A stretch of DNA of 64,000 nt from Embiotoca jacksoni (Eukaryota > Chordata > Actinopteri > Embiotocidae). The stretch lies in assembly GCA_022577435.1 (NCBI GenBank), contig JAKOON010000058.1, positions 1,705,692 through 1,769,691 of the forward strand. The letters are read 5' to 3'. Of the stretch, positions 37,901-52,383 are shown piece after piece (positions within the stretch are counted from its first letter, which is position 1; every line of letters starts with the position of its first letter). The notes under the pieces were generated by a model that made no database searches, was not told the DNA's origin, and was given only the letters and a program-made list of their open reading frames with translations. A program made the translations under genes and the position numbers.

Positions 37901-40900
37901 AATGAGAAGCAGATAACTTGGACACATAACTGTTTGGGAGGTTTTTCTCTTTTCATATTCAATGATTAAAGCTGATGGAGGATTGTTCTCTGTTTGTAGG
38001 ACTCCCTAAATGCTCTGGTCTTGGACTTGGACTACCCTGCACTACGCAAAAACAAAAACATAGAAACCTTCTTGAACAGATGTGAGTAGCTTTTTTTTGT
38101 GTGAGTGATATAACGATATCGAGGATGTTTACTTTCGCAAAGCTAAACTATTAAATGCTCACTTCATTCTTCTGTACTTTTAATACACTTCTGCTTCAGA
38201 TGAGAAAGTCATATCGCAGGCTCGAGACTTCCAGATGAAGTCTGAAGACTTCGACAGGGTTAAAGTCATCGGCCGAGGGGCGTTTGGTGAAGTCCAACTG
38301 GTGCGTATTGAACAGTCAATGCTTTATTATTTGGGGTATCAGGGGTTCTGTGGAGAAATATAATGACTGTGTTTACTGTCAATTGAATTCAGTTTTATTC
38401 ATATAGGCCCGAACCATATCAGCCATCTCAGGACACTTTATATTGGAAGGTCAACACTTTACAGTATTATAGAGAGGAACCCAACAATTCCCCATTAAAC
38501 AAGCACTTGTTGACCGTGTGAAGGAAAAAACTGCCTTTTAAACGGACAGAACCAGGCCCAGAGGTGGACGTCCATCTACCTCGACCGGTTGGATTGATGG
38601 GAGAGCAGAGTGAGAAAAGAACAGCATAGAGATGCAACAAACAATAAACACTGGGCAGGTTGATGAGGCCTGCGACCGTCGATCAGAAACATGCAGCTTA
38701 CAGGGCCGGAGATCCCTGCAGAAAGAGACAGGGAGACATAAGACACAAAGTTAGCGTGGGACAATTGTGGTTTATTAATGCAATGGAGAATGAAAGACAG
38801 AGTAGAGTAGAAGGAGAGCAGCGCAGTGCATCATGGGAGGTCCCCCAGCAGGTCAGGCCTATAACAGCATAACGAAGAGAGGGTTTAGGGTCATCTGAGC
38901 CTGCATTAACTGTAAGTTTGATCAAAAAGGGAAGTTTGAAGCCTCATCTTAAAATTAGAGAAGGTGTCCGCCTTCTGAACCCAAACAGGGAGCTGCTTTC
39001 ACAGCTGAGGGGAAACTTTAGGAACCACAAGGATGTCTGCGGTCCAAAGGGGGAAAACTTTGTAAAAGATGAAGCGGTGCACTGCATCTTTGTTATGATT
39101 GTAATTTATGTACTTTATGTCAAAATACATCTCACAGAAACTCTGGAGAATCTCCATATTGCTATTCCTTCTCTAACTTTGAGTAACTGGTTCCCGCCAT
39201 CGTTCAGGTCAGACATAAAGCCTCGCAGAAGGTCTACGCCATGAAGCTGCTGAGCAAGTTTGAGATGATCAAGCGCTCAGACTCTGCATTCTTCTGGGAG
39301 GAGAGGGACATCATGGCTTTTTCCAACAGTCCCTGGGTTGTGCAGGTACGACATTTAAGATCAGCAGATAATTGGATTTCTGGTGCATTGATTGTTATAT
39401 TCTCCAAGATTTTTCATTGAATTAATACAGATAAAATGTTGGTTAAGTGTTGATCTTTTTGATTCGTTATTTGATTATATAAACGAGTGGGAAATATGAT
39501 AGTTCTGCAGATACGTGCATTTTAAAGCCAACCTGCATGGTACTAAAAACATCACTATTTGTGTGTTTAGTTGTGCTGTGCCTTCCAAGATGAGCACTAC
39601 CTCTACATGGTGATGGAGTACATGCCGGGCGGCGACCTGGTCAACCTCACCAGCACCTACGACGTGCCAGAGAAGTGGGCCAAGTTCTACACGGCGGAGG
39701 TGGTGATGGCCCTCGACGCCATTCACTCCATGGGCTTCATCCACCGGGACGTCAAGCCCGACAACATGCTGCTGGACAGACTCGGACACCTGAAGCTGGC
39801 CGACTTCGGCACGTGCATGAAGATGGACGCTGTGAGTTGAAGCGTGTCAGCGGAAACCTCAGTGCAGCCGCATGTCGTGCTTATCTTATTTCTTTCAAAC
39901 TTCACCGTCCGAGCTACCAAGTTACAGATGCGAGGAAACCCGAACCAGACATGCATCTGTTTATTTAAGGAACCTCCGAGTATGTTTGGATGCCAACAAA
40001 ATGGTTCTGTGGTACATGAAAACAAGGTGCACAGCGAAAACACATTTGTTTTGTATTACAAGGGAAAAGTTGCATGCAAAGGCAGAACTGTTGAACTGTG
40101 ATCAGCATCTTGTACACACTGTTGTAAATCACAGCTTAATAGAAGGTCGGCTCAAAAAGTTCGGAGACTGCGCCCACGACAACCAAAAATGGTACCAGGT
40201 TTAAGTTTGGCCAGCGGTCCCCTTCAAAATAGATCCCTTGTCCAGTGAACGTGGAGTGGACGCGTTCCAATGTTGGAGAAACCCCGTTGCCTTCGTCAAG
40301 TCAGGTCGTTTGTGCCGAATATATTTTCCCTCCACCGCCTCAGAACACCGGAGTAGAATTCGGGGACGAATTCATGATGCACAACCCTGCAAATGTCTAA
40401 GAGAACCACCTGCATGCTGCTGGTTCTGCTCCCGACCCGACCCACCTTCTTTGATTTGCCTCTTAAAGCACTTCAGCCGGCTCATTGCGTCCGTCAGCCG
40501 TCAGCCGTCAGCTCCTCGAAGCACCTCTTGGGTCTCCGTTGCTGATCTCCCCGATTTTGATACATAATTTGATGTGCACTCTCTGATCAAGTACATGGTG
40601 ACATGGCAAGATGCTCACATCCAAGTGGCTCCAAAAACATGTGAAACACGTGCTGATGTTGATCAAGTGATGTGACTTACAGAAGTATGGCTTCCTTCTG
40701 CTCCGTTCGTGCACAACAGGAGGTCATGGAACTTTTTGATCGACCCTTCAGTCAGTGAATCGCACTGCAATGACTGAAATACTGAGTGTGACTTGTCAGC
40801 AACCAGCTTGTCAGAGCTTATCAGATTTAACATGCGTGAAAAGCAGAAACACAAAATTTGGGCAAAAGCAAGAGTTTGGAATTCGATTTTTCTTAAATGT

Positions 40901-43900
40901 TGTAGGAGCCCTTTTTTTTTAAATTTAAGAGCAAATCTGTTGCAGTGTTTAACTCGACCATGCTGGCAGTCAGTTCCACTCACATGGAAGGTTAATCAAT
41001 CAGAGAGAAAGTGTAGGTTCTCATAAACTGTTACGTTTGGATGAATTATGCCAGTTTCCCGAAGACGGGACTCAAAGACTGATTTGACACTCTCAGGTCA
41101 AAGTGCACCTGTAAGGTTGTGACTCATCATGAATCCTGGGTTTGTGTTGCAGACCGGCATGGTGCACTGTGACACAGCAGTTGGGACTCCAGACTACATC
41201 TCTCCTGAGGTGCTGAAATCTCAGGGAGGAGATGGTTTTTATGGGAGAGAGTGCGACTGGTGGTCCGTCGGGGTCTTCATCTTCGAAATGCTTGTTGGTC
41301 AGTGAACATTTCATAAAGTCATTTTTACAAAACAGTAATGGAGAGATAACTTTCTGGTCATTTGTTTCCGGTGTGTGGCCTGATGTTCCCACCTCTGCAC
41401 TAATAGCATGTTGAAATCATCTCACTGCAGAGATACGGTGAAGCAGTTTACTTCACTCCTGTTTTCTGGCTGCCAGGTGACACGCCGTTCTACGCCGACT
41501 CTCTGGTGGGAACCTACAGCAAGATCATGGACCACAAGAACTCCCTGAACTTCCCCGACGACGTGGAGATCTCCAAAGATGCCAAGAACATCATCTGTGC
41601 CTTCCTGACTGACAGGTATGAAGAGCTACATGGAGGAGTTCAAAGGGACAGTTTGACATTATGGGAAATAAAATGATTCATTTTCTTGCAGAGAGTTAAA
41701 GCAGAAGATTCATACGACTCATCTCTTATATTTTATAATGTTTCATCTGTTTAATCTAGTTTTTTCATGATGATGATGCAGAAGGAGCACAGCGGGACTG
41801 TTTACAAAGGGTTTTAGTGCTCCAACACTCACATATTACATATCATGTCGGAGCCATTGAACACTTGTGTTTATGAACGTGGAAGGTTTGTGTTATTCTT
41901 TATGCCAAAAGAAAATGAAAGTTTTAATTTATTGCCTTAGTCGAGTCATGTAAATGATGTTTTCCTGTTCCTGAACGGAGGACAATGGTTAGATTTATTC
42001 CTCGCTCTACAACTCATTGACTCTTTTTATTTTGAGGGAGGTGCGATTGGGAAGAAACGGCGTGGAGGAAATCAAGCGTCATCCTTTCTTCAGAAACGAC
42101 CAGTGGACCTTCGACACCATCAGAGACAGTTAGTATCAACAGCTTTTTTCTTCTATTTATTCTTGTTTACAACATTCATTTTCAACAGAGTTTATTTTTC
42201 TAGTTCAACAGAAGTCAGTCTGGAGTAAACTGTGGATCTTTAGATAAACTGTTTCCTCTCTCAAACACAACCACCAGAAACGCCTCATTTTTGCACATTT
42301 ACGGACTTTTATCAAAATTAATGTTTTTATTACACTCTGCTTCATCTAGATTTAAAAAGAAATTGAAAAACAAGCATAAGCTTCCATTACGGCCTTCGTT
42401 TGTCTGTAGAGAACATTTAAACCCTTCTTTTAACATTTTAAACCCAACTTCAGACAAATTGAAATAAATCCTATAAAACTAATACAAATGAGGCCATTAA
42501 AAAAAAAAAATCAAGTAAAGCATTTAGAACAAAATAACAAATTAAAGTCAAAAATGCTAAGACACTGAATGTATACATGATCAGTAACTAATAAAATAAA
42601 ACAAATTTGGGCCAATTTTGGAAACGGCAACTAGAATAATTATGTTTTCAAAAGAGATTTGAACACCAGTAGTGAAGTTTATCACCTGATCTATAAGTGG
42701 AGCATTTAGAAGACCTGATCGACCCTGAGAACCCGTCCGGATCCAAGAACCATTGAAAGCTGCTGGTCCAATGACCTCAGCAGGAGATGTATGGTACAGG
42801 GATGCCTCAGGTCTGACAGATGAGCTGCTGGCGCTGCTCCATTTAAACAAAAGCATTTTTAAAATAAACCTTACGCTGGACACTCAGGCAATGTGAGCAT
42901 GCGAGGATAAATTAACGTGCCCAAACGAAAGGGGACCTCATCATTTTGTAACTGTGGTTTATAGCATCATCCCAGGATTAAGTCACCTTTTCTTCCACCT
43001 CGCTTTTCATTTCGTTGGATGAATTGTTTTCTTCGTGGAGGTGGAAAGTTTGTGTTTTCGAACAGTTTCGGTGAAGAGAGTAATGAGAAATATTTCTAAC
43101 CGGTCATGAAAACTTGAAGCAGGAATTCCTTTCAGAACAGAATCAGAGAACATGTTCGAGTAATTTATTACACTGAAGCTAGTTTTGTTTACACAGCACT
43201 TCCTTTTTCCAGCAACTCACGCTTGCCCTGTTCCTCTCTTCCTCTCTGTGTCTGCCTCTCCTCAGCCGTTGCCCCTGTGGTCCCAGAGCTCAGCAGCGAC
43301 ATAGACACCAGTAACTTTGACGAGATCGAAGATGACAAGGGCGATGTGGAAACCTTCCCCACACCGAAGGCCTTTGTAGGAAATCAGCTGCCCTTCGTTG
43401 GCTTCACCTACTTCAAAGAAAACCAGTAAATCCTCCATCTGTCTCTGATGATTTTCGGGACCTGAATGCTGCCACATGCATAATTTAGATTATAGATTTG
43501 TTCCTGGCTGCGGTTTTGATCTTGTGTTGACTTTGTTCGTTTCCTTTAGGTTACTAACTGCAAGCAACAACTCCGCAGTGACCCATGAGAACTCCAAAGG
43601 AGAGGTGAGTACACAATGGCTGCCAGGTGCACATCGATCAAGTGCAGCGTTGGCCCGAACGTCTCGGGAAATAAATAAGACGGGCGTCAGTTTACACGAG
43701 CGCACAGAGCAGGCTTGTTGACATTGTGATCAGTCCAGCTTCAGACCGTAAGATGTTCAGGATTACGATGGAAATGACTCCGAATGGGATTTCTTTCCCT
43801 GATCCCATGATTTATTTGTACTTTGTTAGAATTTCAGCGTTCTTAGCCGCACATAGAGACTTAAGCAGCTTTCAGCGTTAGTGGTTGAGCTGAACGCTAA

Positions 43901-44248
43901 TCTGGGGAATTCTCATTGACTTCAGTGCTAAAAGGCTGCCGCCCATCACAATTAACGACAGTCTGCAGGAGGAAGGCGAAGGCCCAGGTTTTATTTTCAG
44001 TTTGACCTGATTACATGTTGATACACTTCATTTTTTTAACTGTTAGAATTTCACTTTACTTTTCTTTTTTTTAATTCAGCTCAGCAAAACTTGGCAATAT
44101 GTAGGAGATACTTCGAACAGCAATATTATATTTCACCGTTAATATTGAGAAACATTTCAACATATTTAAGTTTTATGTTGAATTGAAATCATTAAAGCAC
44201 AGGATCACATGTGAAGCAGGTTGTTCTGTAGGGACAAACCTACAGAGA

Positions 44249-44285
<37 letters not shown>

Positions 44286-47200
44286 GTGCTTATCTGTGGT
44301 AGGTCTCATTAATAAATCATAAAACAGCTGTGATCAAGGAGCAGATTTAATTTTTCTTTTCATTGTCAATCTTTTCTATCTGTTGTCTTTCAGCAGTAAA
44401 AACATTTTACCATCAGTTAGAAGTAATTACACAAATTATTTCCTCAAATTCTGAGGCAGTCTCATCATTACCTGAATTATTCCATAATTACAAACTAAAT
44501 ATGATGCAGGTGCAAAAAAGTAATGAACAAAAACTTTGCTGCTTTATGTGCTTTTGTTTGAATTTTTTTTTTATAATTGGACCGGTGCATGGTAATGTGT
44601 TTAATCTAATATTTCACTACACTGCTGTGCACCCTTATTATCACATTTTCTATGGAAACTCAAAAGTGCACACCATCTTTAACACCTGCAGACTCACTCT
44701 TGGTTCTTCTATAAAGACTTGTTTCTTTAACTCCTCTCTGTTTCTATCCTACTCTCTTTTTTTTTTCTTTTTTGCGACTTCAATGGGAGCAACTAAGATT
44801 CAAGTGAGGAGACAATGAAGACAAGTTTTTGATCTTTATGTGACCTGGGAGACGTGTGATGAGTTGATGTTTTTTGTTTCTCTCTTCACAGTCAGCAGCG
44901 CTGCAGAAGAAACTCCGCCACCTAGAGGTGCAGATTAATAATGATAAGCAAGTCAAAGACGAGCTGGACCACAAATACAGGTACGGGATGTGTGACGACA
45001 TTAAATATAGATGATAATATTACATCTTCCTGGTCAAACTTTGACAGATTTTTGTTTGTGTCACTGCAGAGCCACCACCAGTCGTCTGGATAAAATCTCC
45101 AAAGAACTTGAGGAAGAGGTGAGTTTCATCACTCGGAAACAAACACATCTACAGACACCTTTGAACTGTTGGAAATTACGTGAATACTCTTTGTTCTCTC
45201 CTACTTTTAATATTTGCTGGTGCTGTGACCGTCGTCCTTGCTGGGATTTTATGAGTTCTATCTTCCTCTCCTTCTGTGGACTTTTTGAGGCAGAATAATG
45301 ACTCTTATATCACACTTGACCATGTTCCGGTTGAACGGCAGCGCGTCGTTTCCACCGGGGTTCGGCTGGAGTGCTCGCTGAATCCTAACAGCCACATTAA
45401 TATATCTATTGGAATTGGATTTGTGTTAAGCCCCCATTGGATTCTCAGGAACCATTTCTCATAAAGTGAGTTATGGATTCAGAGCAGCGTGAAAGTAGCC
45501 CTGTAGGAAATGTTGAACAAAGTGTCTGGCGTGATTGATTTTTAGACGAGCAGCAGGAAGAACCTGGAGTCGAGTCTAAGGCAGTTGGAGAGGGAGAAGG
45601 CGCTGCTGCAGCACAAGAGCTTGGAGAGCCACCGCAAGGCAGAGAGCGAGGCCGACAGGAAGCGCTGTCTGGAGAACGAAGGTGACGCCAGACACATTGT
45701 AATGAAACACACAGTAGATTCTGCACGTACGATTAAAATATTTCTGTTAAATGCTTTGTAAGTGTTTTCAAGTCATTTCCAATTCACTAGTTTCCAATAT
45801 GAGACCAAGTCAAATGGCAATAATCAAAAAAATATTATAAAAGAAGCGGATGTCATATGCTAATGTGACGCAATAAATACATTGTCCTGCTGCATAATAA
45901 AATGCAAATTTTATTTATTGAGAGAGTGGCACTATAAAAAAGATTCCTTAATAATTAGCAGCTAATTTGATGCTCAAGCTATGAAGTCAACACATGCAGT
46001 GGAGAGTTTCTTTTAGGTGCCATTGAGTATTTATTTTCTAAATCACTTAATTAAAGATCACCTGCGGTTTGACAGCTTCTCCGGTAAATTTCAAAACTTT
46101 TTTGTTTGTGCTTTTGATAGTAAATGAATTTGGATGCAAGTTGACTGACTGAGAAAGTGTGGATTATACTGCCATCGCCTGGTCAAAGGGACCGGTGGCA
46201 AACAGTTAAATAAGGCTACTGTCTGCTTTGCATTACAAATGACTTGTCAGTAATGTCTAATGTGCATGATAATATTGTACTACTGGATGTAAGTGGTCTT
46301 CCCTTACTCCCAAATTCTTCACTGATTAAAACTAAATAGAAAGAGTTTTGTATTTAAAAAAAAGATTTTAAACTTCTCATCTCTTGTTTTTGTCCTACAG
46401 TTTACATAAATGACTTGGTGCAAGTATTTCAACTTGACATTGAGACGTCCTTTTATTGAAACAGTCCATAATGCATTGCTCCGTGTTCTTCTGCCTTGTT
46501 CAGTCAACGGCCTTCGAGATCAGCTGGATGATATGAAGAGAAGAAACCAAAATTCACACATTTCAAATGAGAAGAACATCCACCTGCAGAAACAGGTCAG
46601 TTACCTGCTGTTGTTTTTTTGAAGATGAGCTCTTTGAAATAAATTAACAAGTTTGTTTAGAATTACTATTATTTTCCTACAAATATACAAATTTGGAATA
46701 GTATTATAAATATATTGATTTATTTTTAAAAAGAGGAATATTATCGAAGAAATCACACATTTCATACATTTGTGTCACTAAATAAACTGCTAAAGAAGTG
46801 CGTATGGTGCATATGCTTATTTTTGGGGATATCAGAACATACTTTAACTGCATTAAATAGAATAGTGGAGAGAGAAAATGAGTCAAAGTGATGACTTCAT
46901 CCAGTCATACTAAAATGTGGCTGAACATCAAGTCAGCTTGTTGCTCTCGCCCATATTCACATTCACGCGGCGGCTTCTTAAAGGGTAATTGTTGTTCCGA
47001 CAGCTGGAAGAAGCCAACACGTTGTTGCGGGCCGAGTCCGAGGCGGCGACGAGGCTCCGTAAAACGCAGACGGACAGCAGCAAGCAGCTGCAGCAGCTGG
47101 AGGCCAACGCGCGCGAGCTGCAGGACAAATGCTGCCTGCTGGAACGCAGCAAGCTGAGTCTGGAGAAGGAGTGCATCAGCCTGCAGGCGGCGCTGGAGAC

Positions 47201-47774
47201 GGAGAGGAGGGAGCACAGCCAGGGCTCGGAGACCATCAGCGACCTGATGGGTGGGTGAAACGCTCGCCATGCATTTCACACAAAAAGATTCTTAAACAGG
47301 CCTGTAGAGGCTGCAAACAATGGCCATTCATATGTTTTAATAGTGATTATTAAAGTTGGGAATTGCTGAAAAGGGGCATAAATTTACAACTAAATATTAC
47401 TTATCTGGTTTTAAGGTGAGATGACGTTTTATATTTTAGTTTGTATGGACCAGTGTATTTATATTCATTTATAGTGAAATTTTGTCTTTATTATTGAGTG
47501 AGTGATTTTATTTCTCAGTCCACAAGCCAAGTTCTTACACATGTGCCCCTCCAACCCATCCAGAAATAATAAACACATAAAACAATAAAGCAAAAACAAG
47601 TGCAGCACAATATAGTGATGAATATAAATATACTATATAATATAAATAGAACAAAAATACAACGTAGAAAACGATTAAAAAATAAGAATCGAAATGTTAA
47701 ACAAAAAAATAAAGGAGGGAAACTAAGAATCCGGGAGCTCATTAAATTTTTCCTCTCCTTTATTGCCCTGTTTG

Positions 47775-47818
<44 letters not shown>

Positions 47819-50800
47819 ATTAAGTTGGGAAGACAGTGGTGCAGGTATAATTCAGACCACTTCATTGTGTTAATCTGGTCGTGGCCGAGCTCCATCTTTG
47901 AATAAATATTTATTTCTGCAGTCTTTATGAACATTTTGAAGAGTTAAATGGCTCTAAAGTTGAAGGTTGCTGCAGCTTGGAAATCAATTCAAAATTCAAG
48001 GCACTCCTGTGTATGAAATGCTGTTTTTCAGGAGTTTCTAATATGTATTTTTATGAGGCGGAAATTTCTATTACGTGCTTTTGATAAAAGATGAGTGGTG
48101 CTGTCGCCTCAAGTCATTTTCTGCCTGATTTGCAGTTTGCATGGTTTGTAGGTTTTCTGAGGGCAGCTGGATGGGCAAGAGTAAAGGTTCAGCCAAACTC
48201 AGAGCAGCAGAGGCTTTGAGGCCTGAATAAGAAGTTTGTGCTGGAGAACCATTCTAGTTCATTCAGAAAATATCACATTCACTACTTGTGTGTGTGTGAG
48301 AGAGAAAGAGGTGAAGTTAAGTGTATTTGTCAGTGTTACAGTAGCAGACTGGTTGTAGTCGTCAGCTCCACGCACACTTTTGTGTAACTGTACATGTATG
48401 TTTACATGAAGGCTAATAACTCAACCATAATCTGATTAAAGTGGTTCTCGGGCTCCTTAAACTGTCACATAAAACCTATTATCTGATCGTGTTCATTAAG
48501 GTGAGGTGGTAATTATTGCGAATACGCCGTGATTAAACTGCATTTGCAGGTCTTTGGATGCAGCGACTTGTGTGTTGCATTTAGTGAACCTGTGAACCAG
48601 GATGTTGAAGAAAAATAATGAATTCCTCAAATATTTAGATAATAAATAAACCCTTTGTATCGCATGTCATCGCTACAAGAAAGAAAAAACACACTCACAC
48701 TTGGTAGATGTCAAGTTGTGCTGTAATACATACGATGAAGAGATGGACGTAACAGACAATAGACGGACCACGACGGATCCCACGTCTGCTTACTAGAATT
48801 ATGTGTTATCTTATAGTTAGTTTGAAGGTTTTATAGGCAACACGCTTGTGAAGTTTTCTCCTCTGAGGACTCTGCTGGCTTCATCTTGCAGGACGTATTT
48901 CTGGCCTGGAGGAGGAGGCTCGTCAGCAGAGACAGACTCTGTCCAAAGGCGAGACGGAGAAGAGACAGCTGCAGGAGAAACTCACCGATCTGGAGAAGGT
49001 AAATCAGAAAAATATGAAAATAAAATGAAACATTATTTTTTATTAAACCTTACTTACCATATTCATCTTTTATTGGATTTTAAATATATCACTTTTTGGT
49101 ATTAAGTTTATCTGGCTTTTCTTGTGAGTTTGAATGGCATCGAAATGATATCAGACAGTTTATCATGTGCCTCTGGATTTAACGTCACACAAATAGTACT
49201 TTTATTTGTTTAGGTGGACTGTTACATAAACTTCAAAAGTCCAGACCACTCAGGTTGTTTGGCATCAGTGGATTCTTTTATTAAAGCAGCTGGTGCTGTC
49301 TGTCTTCATGCTGCTGTTTGCAACAGTTGGAGAATCACAACAGAGAGGCAGATAAACCATCTACAAAATTAGAGAAGAGAGACTTGAAAGCCTCTTCTTT
49401 AGATTACAGATGACTTTGCAACATTACGGCTGCCCTCACATGCAGGTGAGCAGTAGATGCCAGCGAGGAGGCTGAATACACACACTGACTATTTCTTTTT
49501 TACTTTTAGTACGTACTGCAGCTGGCCTTGCAAACTATGCTGTATGCATGTAGCATGTATACAACTGAGACATACTACTTTTATCACAAAAATGCGCCTT
49601 GAACTTTGACCCTCTTGGTCATATCCGTCGCGATCAGGACATATGAAGTAAAAAGAAAAAGGTTGTGATTTGGAACGAGTACGTTTCCTTTTACCGTCTC
49701 TTTCTTTCCTCCTTCGTCCTTTTGTGGGCGGAGCATTAGCGCCACCAACTGTCTCGGCGGCTCACTCCGCCGCGCAAAGCATTGTGGGTCACAACAGCCA
49801 GAGTAGCATGATGGTCTGCAGTCTTCAAAATATGACGGGATGTAGTAGGACATCCTGGTACTCCTGACATGCTATGTTTAACATACTATGTAGTGGGAGA
49901 CAGGAAATCTTTTTCTGGCATATTTAATAGTACGGTAGTGTGGATGTTGGAAGGCAGGGTACGTTGCTGTAGCACACGCATCTCAATCAGGTGTGTGCCC
50001 AATAACATAGAAGTTTGAAATGAGTGAAATAAGGTTCCCCTAAGATCAGAGTTACAAGTTAGAAGTCGAAACCCACTGATATAATTTAACTGGGAAACGC
50101 TGCATAATGCAGATGATTACCAGGAGTACTGAAACTGTTCAACACTTGAATCAGCTCGCTGTCGCTCTTATGCAAATGATAAACGATGCGAGTTCCGTTC
50201 TGCTGCAGTTCGTGTTTTTCACGAAATGCAAAGAGTGCAGTGCTTTCGCCGCAATGTTATTAATAGAGATATATTTATTTTTTTGCTTGTTCTGTCTCCG
50301 TGCAGGAGAAGAGCAACAAGGAGATCGATTTAACCTACAAGCTGAAGGTGCTGCAGCAGGAGCTGGAGCAGGAGGAGAGCTCTCATAAGGCTACCAGGGC
50401 GCTGCTGGCAGACAAGAGCAAGATCAAAGTAACCATCGAGGGTGCCAAATCAGAGTCCATGAAAGGTGAGGGCGCTGACCTTTTGTTTCCAGGAAGTTGT
50501 TCTCTCTCAGTCTATTCCCCGCAGTTTGTACCAGGCAGAAGCCGTTCATGCAAGATTTGAACTTTGTGAAATAATTGGAGGCCGGTGGAAAACTGAGCTT
50601 TTGCCTCGTCATAAACATTGTACATTTATTAATATGAGCTTCAAAAAAAACTATGGGCGAAAATAACAACATGTGGAAAATATATGTTTCTCTAATTGAA
50701 TAATTGATTTCCAGAGCTGGAGCAGAAGCTGGCGGAGGAACGAGCGGCCAAACTACGGCTGGAGAACCGAATACTGGAGCTGGAGAAGCACAGCAGCATG

Positions 50801-52346
50801 ATGGACTGTGACTATAAACAGGCTTTACAGAAGCTCGACGAGCTGCGCAGACACAAGGACCGCCTCACCGAGGAGGTGAGTGTTTATATTCCACACAGGA
50901 CAGCAGTGAAGTGTGTGTTTAGATATTAAGTGCCACCTACAGACACAAATCCTGCAGCTGCTCCTGTAGCGCTGTGTGTCATGGTGAATACATGGAATGT
51001 AATTTTGCTGGTTTACATTCATTTATGGCATCCGTGGGAACGTAGATCAGAACGCACTTCCGAAATGTTCGCAGGTTGTCTTTATTTATAGGTTTGCGTG
51101 TGCTTCTGGAACAAAAACAAAATTCGAATCATATTTACAGAGTACAAACAGTTCTGTTTTCACCTGGTCCGCACGTGCAGTGTAACAACGCTTCCCCAAC
51201 GATTGAAGATTTAACCAATCTGAGACATGAAATACACGTGACATTATAGCAGTAAATGATTGTGACTACAAGTGAAACCAGCAATTTAATAGTCACATAA
51301 TAGTAATAAGAATATTATATATACACAAATCACTGCTTTCTCAATAACATGAACAGTTGAAACACAAAAATAAAGACAGTAAATAAAACTATAACACCAA
51401 ACGAGCGGCCACATGTTGGACAATAGTAAACAGATGAACCACAATAAATTCCACGTTCACCTGCTGGTAACTTTCACGCACACAGAATTGAAGTGAAACC
51501 TCCGGTAACGGGAACAACAAATACTAATTAAACCGATTTTCTGTCCTTCATCACAATGTGTGAAGTCTGAGTTGAACTTTTATTCTGTTCCAACTTATAA
51601 AAACAGGAAAACATTAAGAAAAGCAAATTCAACTGAGGAAATGATGGGAGAGCTCATTAATACAGTGATATAAAATAAATTTTTATATATGGAACAATGC
51701 AGATTAAAAAAAAAAAAAAAACTGTTCCAAATGAGGAAATAAGTGTGCATATTAAATCATGTGTACAAACCACCCCTCAAATGTTCCACCTTTTGTATTT
51801 GATCCACTCGTTCAGGTGAAGAACTTGACGCTGAAGATCGAGCAGGAGACCCAGAAGCGCAACCTGACCCAGAACGACCTGAAGGCCCAGAACCAGCAGC
51901 TCAGTGCCCTGAGAACCTCGGAGAAGCAGCTGAAGCAGGAAACCAATCACCTGCTGGACATCAAACGCAGCTTGGAGAAGCAGAACCAAGAGCTGCGCAA
52001 GTCCGTTTGGTTTCACTCTTTTGTAGTTGTCAAGACTTCGTGTTTTGGCAGATGATGAGAAACTGAATTTTGTTATTGTCTACAGAGAAAGGCAGGACAC
52101 AGACGGACAAATGAAGGAATTACAAGACCAGCTCGAGGCTGAGCAGTATTTCTCTGTGAGTCTGCTCTGTGATTACAAATGAGCATTTAAAATGACAACA
52201 CATTGTAGTTCTGTAGCTTTTAGTTGGTTGGCTGTAACATAAAATCATTATTTCAGTTGCTAATGCATGAAGAGTTCACTGTTCAATGACCACCAAATTA
52301 GTGAATGTGTTTTTATGATCATATAAATAGCACATAGTACATGGTA

Positions 52347-52383
<37 letters not shown>

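Larger units (their letters stand above)
21443..37999 (+). other. rock2: rock2 intron 1, 16.6 kb
   Basis: The longest intron of the gene, as is usual for first introns. It contains repeat copies B (25810-26025) and C (32190-32330), a LINE-tail-like repeat (26628-26950), a hAT-like relic (28650-28990), another repeat (36920-37205), CA, GT and GTT microsatellites, C-rich runs near 23266 and 33790, and a CpG-dense island at 33890-34260. The remainder is unique sequence with no exon that fits the phase between exons 1 and 2. Confidence 0.85.
38200..42128 (+). other. rock2: rock2 kinase domain exons 3-8
   Basis: In the spliced numbering the kinase domain covers about residues 78-340. The Gly-rich loop GRGAFGEV is at 85-92, the ATP-anchoring lysine in YAMK is K107, the catalytic loop IHRDVKPDN has D200, and the metal-binding DFG is 218-220. 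The activation segment DTAVGTPDYISPE comes from exon 6. All catalytic residues are present, so the kinase should be active. Exon 5 (39571-39831) alone encodes most of the catalytic cleft. Confidence 0.95.

Noticed and set aside
46905..47279. Minus-strand frames of about 100-124 codons over rock2 exon 15
   Set aside because: Shadows of the Leu/Glu-rich coiled-coil coding strand.
47515..47935. A possible LINE 3' tail in rock2 intron 15
   Set aside because: A-rich sequence with faint resemblance to dispersed repeats, but I could not identify shared words or ends well enough to call it.
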